From: Bordetella parapertussis
GTDB lineage: Bacteria > Pseudomonadota > Gammaproteobacteria > Burkholderiales > SG8-41
DNA: 37,406 nt
Reading direction: 5' to 3'
Assembly: GCA_945901405.1 (NCBI GenBank)
Contig: CAMDLH010000043.1
Span: forward strand, 1 to 37,406
A model generated the notes under the pieces. It ran no database searches. It was not told the DNA's origin and worked only from the letters and a program-made list of their open reading frames with translations. Position numbers and translations under genes: made by a program. Shown here piece after piece: positions 1-5,858 of the stretch. Every line of letters starts with the position of its first letter. Position 1 is the first letter of the stretch.

Positions 1-1
1 C

Positions 2-70
2 GAGATCACGACTACCCCGAACCCGGCACAAATACGCGCCCTCGGCTTGATCGAGGCGATCACTTTGTAG
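2..70 (+). other. C-terminal end of an unidentified ORF cut by the window edge
   Basis: An open frame runs in from the window edge and stops at TAG (68-70). Its 22 residues include the stretch TTTPNPAQIRALGLIEA, which looks like the tail of a real protein rather than a random frame, but I cannot assign a family. A transposase C-terminus is possible because the surroundings are gene debris; this is a guess. Confidence 0.2.
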
Positions 71-79
71 ACAGTAACC

Positions 80-156
80 GGAACCTCAAATTAACGCCAA
101 GTGCTTGTTGGAAAACAATAAACTCGATCTTCTCTGAGAGGAACTTCAGATTAACG
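80..156 (+). repeat. 17-bp imperfect direct repeat, two copies
   Basis: GGAACCTCAAATTAACG at 80-96 and GGAACTTCAGATTAACG at 140-156 agree at 15 of 17 positions and start exactly 60 bp apart. They sit just before the ParE-like remnant. They could be operator half-repeats of a lost toxin-antitoxin promoter or duplication scars; the sequence does not decide. Confidence 0.35.
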
Positions 157-329
157 TGCTCCAATACAATCCGCTCATCGGCAGACCTGTGTCCGGCGAC
201 ACGCGGGAACTGGTCATCGGACGCAGCGCTCGTGGATACGTGGCGTTATATCGATACGTCGAGCCTGTTGACACGGTGTTTGTGCTGGCGATTCGCGGGC
301 AGCGGGAGGCTGGTTACGAGCGAGCTTGA
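138..329 (+). pseudogene. ParE/RelE-type toxin, C-terminal remnant
   Basis: After an in-frame TGA (135-137) the frame reads NPLIGRPVSGDTRELVIGR, then GYVALYRYVEPVDTVFVLA and IRGQREAGYERA, ending at TGA 327-329. The pattern P-x-I-GRPV followed by REL-V-I, GYVALYRY, VLAIR and QREAGY is the C-terminal half of ParE-family toxins, which act on DNA gyrase and pair with a small DNA-binding antitoxin. The N-terminal strands and helices are missing: a stop lies directly upstream and no antitoxin gene is visible. GTG at 156 could initiate a short peptide, but it has no convincing ribosome binding site. I read it as a decayed toxin, consistent with the other broken genes at this edge. Confidence 0.6.
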
Positions 330-431
330 TACTTCAGCGCGCCCGACGTGCGGGAGCACGCGACGGCGTTTGCTCAGTGCGTCACAATACAGAGTTTTTG
401 CAAAACGTAGAGCAGGAATATACTTCCCACC

Positions 432-506
432 ATGAATGTTGATCCCGAAGCCCTCTATCGGCAATTGGGTCGCCTCATTGAGACGATGCCTGCCCGATCT
501 AAGTGA
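432..506 (+). pseudogene. N-terminal stub of a small hypothetical protein
   Basis: ATG at 432 opens 24 codons starting MNVDPEALYRQLGRLIETMP and ending in TGA. Short betaproteobacterial proteins of unknown function often begin in this way (from memory, not searched). The stub stops where the adjacent frame becomes a YcaO C-terminal domain, so it appears to be the 5' end of one gene joined out of frame to the 3' part of another. It has no good Shine-Dalgarno sequence; only AGGAA lies well upstream. Confidence 0.35.
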
Positions 507-951
507 TACGGAATCAAAGGCGTTGCTGGATGATCTGCAAACGTTGAATCTGAACGATGAACGCCCGCTGTGGGAAATATTGGGGCTGGCGATTCCGCTG
601 GATACGGTGTGGAAGGAGCCGCGCATCGGCGAACTCAAAACCCTGTTGGCTTTGGCTATCGGCAATGAAGACGCCACGCGTGAAGGCTGCGACTGGATCC
701 ATCATTTTCAGGAAATGAAACCGGCGCGGCGGCTGGTGTATCGCTGCATCGAGAGTCTGATGAATCTGGATGACACGGCGAACTACCGCCGCTCGCTGGA
801 TTTGCTCTATGGCAAGGAAACCGTGCGTCAGGCGGCGGCGTTACTGGATCGCAGCGAAAAGTTCTTCGGGCTGGAGACGCTGGGCGTGGATATGCAGGGT
901 AGTGCCATGCATACAACCCTGCTCGCGGCGTACGATAAATTGTTCGCGTAA
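436..951 (+). pseudogene. ycaO: YcaO C-terminal domain, 5'-truncated
   Basis: From about 490 the frame encodes the C-terminal helical (TPR-like) domain of the YcaO protein. Segments such as LWEILGLAIPLDTVWKEPR, IGELKTLLALAIGN, RLVYRCIESL and a terminal AHQ/HTT-LLAAYDKL pattern match the end of Escherichia coli YcaO as I recall it. YcaO is the ATP-dependent accessory factor for RimO methylthiolation of ribosomal protein S12. The catalytic YcaO fold, several hundred residues, is absent: an in-frame stop lies immediately before 436, so the first 18 codons are chance coding. There is no ribosome binding site for ATG 436. It is probably a non-functional 3' fragment brought here by a deletion or recombination. 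Confidence 0.6.
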
Positions 952-960
952 GCGGACTGA

Positions 961-1010
961 TTCAATACTGATTCAATACTGAGCCAATACTGAGCCAATA
1001 CTGAGCCAAG
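961..1010 (+). repeat. 11-bp tandem repeat, four copies
   Basis: TTCAATACTGA occurs twice (961-982) and GCCAATACTGA twice (983-1004), followed by a partial unit GCCAAG. The array begins just after the ycaO fragment stop. It is a simple microsatellite-like expansion with no spacers, so it is not a CRISPR. Confidence 0.85.
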
Positions 1011-1125
1011 AAACCCCCTGCCGGGCCTGATTTTCGCTATGCTCTGTGTAAGGCTGCGATGGCGCAAGCGTTTTGCGTCGCGCACGCTGACGGAAGGTTC
1101 AACATCACCGTAATGGAGACCGAAA

Positions 1126-1215
1126 ATGGGCAACCGCGACAAGCAAGGCAGAGAACCAAAGAAACCGAAGAAACCGAAACCGCCCGCAAAATGCGGCCAG
1201 GTGTCCGGCGCATAA
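1126..1215 (+). CDS. Small basic Lys/Pro-rich protein, 29 aa
   Basis: ATG at 1126 is preceded by GGAG at 1115-1118 with seven bases between, an excellent ribosome binding site for such a short frame. The peptide starts MGNRDKQGREPKKPKKPKPP and ends AKCGQVSGA. Very short proteins with an MGNR start and a KKPKK tail recur in proteobacterial genomes without a known role (recollection, not searched). The run of Lys and Pro suggests a disordered, nucleic-acid-binding or ribosome-associated peptide, but that is inference. It ends 58 bp before the hydrolase gene and may share its transcript. Confidence 0.5.
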   Translation: MGNRDKQGREPKKPKKPKPPAKCGQVSGA

Positions 1216-1273
1216 AAAAGAAGGCGCGACGCGCGGCTTTTCCATCTGCCGGGCGAGGGCGCCCGGTAAAGGC

Positions 1274-1855
1274 ATGCTGATTTACATCCACGGCTTTAAC
1301 AGTGCGCCCGGTTCGCACAAGGCGCGGCTCGTGGGAGAGCGAATGCGCGCGCTGGGGCGCGAGAGCGAATATTTCGTGCCCGCGTTGCCGCACCGGCCCG
1401 CCGAGGCGATGGCGCTATTGTGCGAGGCCGTCGAGCACAATCCCGATGCCGCGCTGATAGGCAGTTCGCTTGGTGGCTACTACGCCACGTGGCTCGCCGA
1501 AAAATACGCGCTGCGCGCCGTGCTGGTGAATCCGGCGGTGCGGCCTTATGAGTTATTGAGCGGCTATCTCGGCCCGCAGAAAAATCTCTACACCGGCGCG
1601 CATTACGAACTCACCATGCAGCACGTCGAGGAATTGATGTCGTTCGACGTTGCCGCCATCACGCCGGAGCGCTACATGCTGATTACGCGCAGCGGCGATG
1701 AGGTGCTCGACTATCGGCTAGGCGTCGAAAAATATCGTGGCGCGCGACAGTGGGTGATTCCCGGCGGCGATCATGGGTTTGGCGATTTCGATAAATACCT
1801 GGATGCAACGCTGGCGTTCTGCGGGATTGAGCCGTCGGGTGTCGCCAGCAATTGA
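1274..1855 (+). CDS. YqiA/YcfP-like alpha/beta hydrolase (esterase)
   Basis: This 193-aa protein has the compact single-domain fold of the YqiA/YcfP esterase group. It opens with a beta strand and oxyanion region (LIYIHGFNSAPGSHK), and the nucleophile elbow is G63-S-S65-L-G67-G. Asp142 (GDEVLDY) and His167 (GGDHGFGDF) complete a plausible Ser-Asp-His triad in the right order and spacing. Length and layout match the family, whose members hydrolyse short acyl esters. No signal peptide is present, so it is cytoplasmic. ATG 1274 is chosen because LIYIHGF must lie at the N-terminus; the upstream signal is weak. Confidence 0.8.
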   Translation: MLIYIHGFNSAPGSHKARLVGERMRALGRESEYFVPALPHRPAEAMALLCEAVEHNPDAALIGSSLGGYYATWLAEKYALRAVLVNPAVRPYELLSGYLGPQKNLYTGAHYELTMQHVEELMSFDVAAITPERYMLITRSGDEVLDYRLGVEKYRGARQWVIPGGDHGFGDFDKYLDATLAFCGIEPSGVASN

Positions 1856-1915
1856 CCATGGCCACGCCGGGGAATACATTGCTGAACAGCACGCGACACA
1901 AATAGGGAGGGGAGC

Positions 1916-2458
1916 ATGAGCACCAATCCAGCCGGCGCCGATACACGCGAACCCGACCGTGTATTGTTGCGCGCGATACTCGCCGACATTCAGGCCGGCA
2001 TCAACGAGCGCAATCTCGACAAGATACTCGGCCATCTGCACGACGACGCGGTGGTCACCTATCAAAACGCCGAGGTAAGCCGCGGCAAGGCCGAGGTCAG
2101 CGCGCATTTTAATCAGCACTTCATGGGCGGCAACCCGATCATCAAGCGCTTCACGATCAGCGGCGAAATTGCCGCACCCGCCGTGTTCATGGACGATGTT
2201 GCCGTGGCGCACGGCCGCTGCCACGACGAAATGGAGTTGACCAGCGGGCGCAAGTTCGCGCTCGACGGCAAATGGAGCGCCACCATCCTCAAGCGGCAGG
2301 ACAAGTGGCGCGTGGCGTGTCTGCATTTCTCCACCAACGTGCTCGACAACTCGGTGGTGAGCGGCATCAAGCGGTTTGCGTGGGTGTGCGCGGCGGGCGC
2401 GTTTGTGCTGGGCGGCTTGCTCGGGGCGCTGCTGGCGGGCGCAAAGATCGTTTGGTAA
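1916..2458 (+). CDS. NTF2/SnoaL-like protein with C-terminal membrane helix
   Basis: This 180-aa protein starts at ATG 1916 behind a strong Shine-Dalgarno stretch (GGGAGGGGAG). Residues 15-140 resemble an NTF2/SnoaL-like (DUF4440-type) cone fold: a helix pair (ILADIQAGINERNLDKILGH), a first strand with DDAVVTYQ, and late strands ATILKRQDKWRVACLHFS. Such folds bind small hydrophobic ligands or act as isomerase-like domains. Residues 152-178 are a hydrophobic helix rich in Ala, Gly and Leu that should anchor the protein in the inner membrane. The 3' end overlaps the desaturase start, so the two genes are probably translationally coupled and the domain may serve the desaturase. Substrate unknown. 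Confidence 0.65.
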   Translation: MSTNPAGADTREPDRVLLRAILADIQAGINERNLDKILGHLHDDAVVTYQNAEVSRGKAEVSAHFNQHFMGGNPIIKRFTISGEIAAPAVFMDDVAVAHGRCHDEMELTSGRKFALDGKWSATILKRQDKWRVACLHFSTNVLDNSVVSGIKRFAWVCAAGAFVLGGLLGALLAGAKIVW

Positions 2459-3378
2459 AACCCGCCGCACTGACGATTCCGGGCACGCTCAATGCCGTGC
2501 TGGTGTTCGGCGTGCTGGCACTCGCCGTCGCGCTGCTGAAGGCGGCTTCGGTGACGCACGACCCTCTGCTGATCGCGCTGATGGGTGTGGCGTTCGCATA
2601 TCTGATGCTCACCAACTACTCGCTCGCGCACGAGGCCGCGCACGACAAGCTTGCCGCCAATACGCGGCGCAATTACTGGCTGGGGCTGATACCCGCGACG
2701 CTGTTTCCGATGTCGCTGACGCTGCTGGTCAACACGCATACGCGGCACCATTTTCAGAACCGCGCCGACGAGGAGATGTTCGATTATTTTCATACAGAGG
2801 ATAACCGGGCGGTCAAGCTCGTCACGTGGTACGGCATCATGCTCGGCGTGTTCGGATTTTATCCGCCGCTGGCAACCGTGCTGCTCGCCGTGTTTCCACT
2901 GCGCTGGGTGCAACACAGCGTCGATAAAACAAAATCGACTCGCGCCTACCTTTCGCAATTTTCCGATGACGAATTGCGGCGCATGCGGCGCGAGTTTATC
3001 TACATTGTTGGTTTTTTTGCCTTGCTGATCGGGGGCCTGGGGATTTCGCCGTGGATACTGCTGCTGTTTTACGCCATGGCGCTAGTCAACTGGTCCACGC
3101 GCCAATTCGTCGAGCACGCCTACACGCCGCTGCACACCGTCGAGGGCAGCCTTAACCTCAAACATTTTTCGTGGATGAGCTGGCTGCTGTTGCACCGCGA
3201 GCTTGATTTGAATCACCATCGGCGCCCCGATGTGCCGTGGATATATTTGCCCGCGTTGTCCGCGCCGGATGAGCGCCGCATTCATTACCTCGCGCAGTAC
3301 GCCGCGATGTGGCTGGGGCCGAGGCCTGTTGCGAGACAGCGCGCCCGATCCGCGGATGCCGGCGTGGCGCAGACTTAG
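2452..3378 (+). CDS. Membrane fatty-acid desaturase family protein
   Basis: This integral membrane di-iron desaturase or hydroxylase of about 308 aa has three histidine clusters in canonical order: HEAAH (about 60-64), HTRHH (96-100) and H249-RELDLN-HH (255-256). They are separated by hydrophobic segments (15-55, 80-95, 128-150, 184-215). Members use O2 and electrons from a ferredoxin or cytochrome to desaturate or hydroxylate acyl chains or related lipids; the exact substrate cannot be read. No ATG fits. TTG 2452 overlaps the stop of the preceding NTF2-like gene and places the first membrane span near the N-terminus, which implies translational coupling. The open frame extends further upstream, but only as a shadow of that gene. 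Confidence 0.75.
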   Translation: MVKPAALTIPGTLNAVLVFGVLALAVALLKAASVTHDPLLIALMGVAFAYLMLTNYSLAHEAAHDKLAANTRRNYWLGLIPATLFPMSLTLLVNTHTRHHFQNRADEEMFDYFHTEDNRAVKLVTWYGIMLGVFGFYPPLATVLLAVFPLRWVQHSVDKTKSTRAYLSQFSDDELRRMRREFIYIVGFFALLIGGLGISPWILLLFYAMALVNWSTRQFVEHAYTPLHTVEGSLNLKHFSWMSWLLLHRELDLNHHRRPDVPWIYLPALSAPDERRIHYLAQYAAMWLGPRPVARQRARSADAGVAQT

Positions 3379-3465
3379 ATAAGTCGCGGCGTTTGCTGTA
3401 CAAGAAATTGCTCGTGCCTTACTGTGTGGAATGTAATCGTATCAATTGACTCACCCGGAGAAATC

Positions 3466-4329
3466 ATGCTGAAAATAGTGTCGCTGTTGTCGAGATTGTT
3501 CATCGTGTGCGCCGCGTTCTGCACCAATGCGGGCGTTGTTGCCGCGCAGGCGCCTGCCGCGCCTTTCAAGCTGGTTTCGATGAAATATTTCAGCGATCAG
3601 ATCATCAACAAGGCCGAGAAGACGCCGGGCGGCTTCAAGGTCGAGTTCGGCGTGCGTGCGGGCAATGTGAAAGGCCCCGGCTCTGAATTGTCGAGCGCGG
3701 ATTTTCCGGAAAAGCAGCTCGTGCAACACAGCCGCGCGCAGTTCAGCACCGGTAGCGCGGGGAAAACCGTGAACCTGGTGGTGTTTGCCGAGAAAACCAC
3801 GAGGGGCGTCGAGAAGAAAGTGATCGCCCTGTCGGGCAAGGTATCAAACGACGGCAACCTGCCGATTGAAGTGTCTCTCGAAGGCGCATGGCCCGTAGGT
3901 GTCTACCGAATGGAGTTTTACGACGGCAAGACATTGATCGGCAAGACCAACTACAACGTGCTCGCGGCGCAGCAGCGCACTTCGCCCATCCAGTTAAAGC
4001 AGGTGAAAGTTTTCACGCAGGAGAACAACAAGATGGTGGAGCGCCCAACGCCCAAGCCCAGCGACCGCTACCTTGAGTTCATAGGCATCACTGCCGGCGC
4101 GCAAACGGCCGGTGCGACAGTCACCTTTACGCTGACTTTTCTCGGCGCGGGTGATGGCAAGGTCAGCCAGCAGGTCATGAACGTAACGGTGAAAGAGTGG
4201 CCGCTTGAAAACACCGCACTGGGATTTAATGTTGAGTTGCCGCGCGATTGGCCGCAAGGCAAGTATCGTGTTGAGTACGTGATCGACGGCAAGCCGCTGG
4301 GCAATTCCGCGTTCGAGATCAAGGCGTAA
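3466..4329 (+). CDS. Secreted periplasmic protein of unknown function
   Basis: This protein of about 287 aa starts at ATG 3466 behind CCGGAG. An upstream in-frame ATG at 3424 would bury the signal peptide, so 3466 is preferred. Residues 1-27 form a Sec signal peptide (Lys near the start, a hydrophobic core, then VVAAQ). The mature part has two halves, each with beta-rich segments and a similar closing pattern: WPVGVYRMEFYDGKTLIGKT near residue 150 and WPQGKYRVEYVIDGKPLGNS near the end. This suggests two repeated beta-sandwich modules. I recognise no named family. It sits upstream of the Kelch protein, with 105 bp between. Confidence 0.55.
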   Translation: MLKIVSLLSRLFIVCAAFCTNAGVVAAQAPAAPFKLVSMKYFSDQIINKAEKTPGGFKVEFGVRAGNVKGPGSELSSADFPEKQLVQHSRAQFSTGSAGKTVNLVVFAEKTTRGVEKKVIALSGKVSNDGNLPIEVSLEGAWPVGVYRMEFYDGKTLIGKTNYNVLAAQQRTSPIQLKQVKVFTQENNKMVERPTPKPSDRYLEFIGITAGAQTAGATVTFTLTFLGAGDGKVSQQVMNVTVKEWPLENTALGFNVELPRDWPQGKYRVEYVIDGKPLGNSAFEIKA

Positions 4330-4434
4330 CTGATAAGGCCGCATCGCGCCGCGTTGGTTTGAAGTCAAACGCGCGCAACGATCGCGTAGGATAGCGATTC
4401 GATAACAGATAAACCGGATTTTCTGGAGGATAAA

Positions 4435-5490
4435 ATGTTGTTTATAAACAAATACTTACGTTTACTCATCGGCGTGGCGGCAGCACTCGCGTTGCTGGCG
4501 CCGGGGTTCGCTTCGGCGCAAAAACTGTCGCGTGCCGCGCCGTTTCCGGAGGCGTCGGAGGAACTGTATGGCGTCGCTTCCGGCGGCAAGCTCTATGTGT
4601 TTGGCGGATTGGCGCCAGGGTGGACGCCCAAGGGTTTGGTCTACGAATACGACCCGGCGAGCGACCAATGGACGAAGAAGAAGAACATGCCCATCGCCAC
4701 GCATCACCTTGGCTTCGCCGAGTTAAACGGCAAGATTTATCTGTTCGGCGGCTTCGTTAAACCGGCAAAAGGACCAACGGCTTGGGAGCCCGTCGACAAC
4801 ACATGGGAATACGATCCAGTGAACGATAGCTGGAAGGCGTTGGCGCCGCTGGCCAGAAAACGCGGGTCAACGGTAGCCGTGGCTCACGGCGGGAAGATTT
4901 TCCTGTTGGGCGGCGCGGGTGTGCATCCGGGATCCAAGGAAACCGCGTTACATCCGGCACGGCCGCACCGCGCACTGGCAACGGTCGAGGTTTACGATCC
5001 GGCCACGAATTCGTGGAAAGCATTGCAAGACATGCCTACCGCACGCAACCATGGCGCTTCCGCCGTGGTCAACAACAAGATTTATTACATAGGCGGCCGT
5101 ATCGGCAACGCATTCATCACGCGTGCCAGCAACACTGATATTGTCGAGGTCTACGACCCGGCCACCGATCAGTGGGGGCCGCTACTGGCGCCCATGCCTA
5201 CGCCGCGCAGCGCGATTGCATGGGGTACCCACAATAATCGCATCTACGTCGCCGGCGGCGAGGAGCGGGGCAGTGGTTTTCAGCGTACGTTCCGTGCGGT
5301 CGAGGCGTACGATCCGGCAACGAATCGCTGGCTTGCACTGCCGCCGATGGAGTTCCCGCGTCACGGTCTGGCGGGTACGATCATCAACGGCAAGTTTCAT
5401 CTGATCAGCGGCAACGCCGCGTCAGGCGGCGCGCCGGGCACGCATATCGATTCGGATGTGCATGAGGTGATTGATTTGGATGCGCGGTAG
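4435..5490 (+). CDS. Secreted Kelch-repeat beta-propeller protein
   Basis: This 351-aa protein starts at ATG 4435 behind GGAGGA. Residues 1-28 are a Sec signal peptide ending FASAQ. The rest consists of Kelch blades, each with a Gly-Gly pair, a Tyr and a Trp about 20 residues later: KLYVFGGL..YDPASDQW, KIYLFGGF..YDPVNDSW, KIFLLGGA..YDPATNSW, KIYYIGGR..YDPATDQW, RIYVAGGE..YDPATNRW and KFHLISGN. Six blades make a closed propeller. Bacterial secreted Kelch propellers act as binding scaffolds or sialate-mutarotase-like enzymes; nothing here favours one. One copy of the window's 16-bp AT-rich motif (4444-4459) is encoded in codons 4-9, inside the signal peptide. Confidence 0.8.
   Translation: MLFINKYLRLLIGVAAALALLAPGFASAQKLSRAAPFPEASEELYGVASGGKLYVFGGLAPGWTPKGLVYEYDPASDQWTKKKNMPIATHHLGFAELNGKIYLFGGFVKPAKGPTAWEPVDNTWEYDPVNDSWKALAPLARKRGSTVAVAHGGKIFLLGGAGVHPGSKETALHPARPHRALATVEVYDPATNSWKALQDMPTARNHGASAVVNNKIYYIGGRIGNAFITRASNTDIVEVYDPATDQWGPLLAPMPTPRSAIAWGTHNNRIYVAGGEERGSGFQRTFRAVEAYDPATNRWLALPPMEFPRHGLAGTIINGKFHLISGNAASGGAPGTHIDSDVHEVIDLDAR
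4444..4459 (+). repeat. 16-bp AT-rich motif, copy A
   Basis: ATAAACAAATACTTAC lies nine bases into the Kelch gene, in the sense direction. It fits the consensus AAAAWCAAWNRCTTAY at all but the second position. Confidence 0.6.
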
Positions 5491-5526
5491 GGTGAATTCC
5501 GACTTGATTTCGAATACGGTGCTTTA

Positions 5527-5750
5527 AGTTCGCCGGGGGCAGCCCGGCGGCTGGTCACTTTCTTTGAACGGCCAAAGAAAGTAACCAAAGAAAGGCCGCC
5601 CCAGGTTCGCCGGCCCTTCGGGCTTCCCTGCGCTGCTCGCCACGCCGGGCGGCTGCGGAACTCGCGCTACGCGCTCAGACAGTCCTCGCCGACTTCCCCC
5701 GGCGCGGCTGCGCTGCTCGGCGGCTCACATGGGGTCTCACTTCTTGCACC
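5527..5750 (+). repeat. Dispersed multi-hairpin repeat, copy 1
   Basis: This non-coding stretch shares about 35 bp at its start with 15114-15290 (AGTTCGCCGGGGGCAGCCCG, then GCGGCTGGTCACTTT) and later blocks such as CGCCGGCCCTTCGGGCTTC. It holds a GC hairpin (GCCGGG-GGCAG-CCCGGC) and a perfect 10-bp stem, ACTTTCTTTG (5557-5566) with CAAAGAAAGT (5573-5582), around a six-base loop. A tight GCCC-TTC-GGGC turn follows. The same kind of repeat is common between genes of Betaproteobacteria (recollection). With the unassigned bases to 5858 it fills the gap between the Kelch gene and the ACP/ligase fusion. No clear promoter was found in the last 100 bp. Confidence 0.7.
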
Positions 5751-5858
5751 TGCGCTGAATATGCATTTCTATTCTTCTATGTTGCACCCCGTAACACTGC
5801 GTGGATCAGGGGTAGTCTCGCGCACGCACTCGCTTCACTTTATTGGCACAATGTCACC

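Noticed and set aside
232-435. Short plus-strand ORF next to the ParE remnant
   Set aside because: It overlaps the ParE-like frame, lacks a ribosome site and resembles no protein I know.
961-1010. Possible CRISPR or iteron array
   Set aside because: Eleven-base units are directly adjacent with no spacers and only four copies; no replication or cas genes are nearby.
2113-2958. Minus-strand ORF of 281 codons opposite the NTF2-like and desaturase genes
   Set aside because: The plus strand has strong motifs (histidine boxes); the minus product is low-complexity Arg/Gln/His.
3424-3465. Upstream ATG of the secreted unknown protein
   Set aside because: Using it would put 14 mostly polar residues before the signal peptide; ATG 3466 has the better ribosome site.
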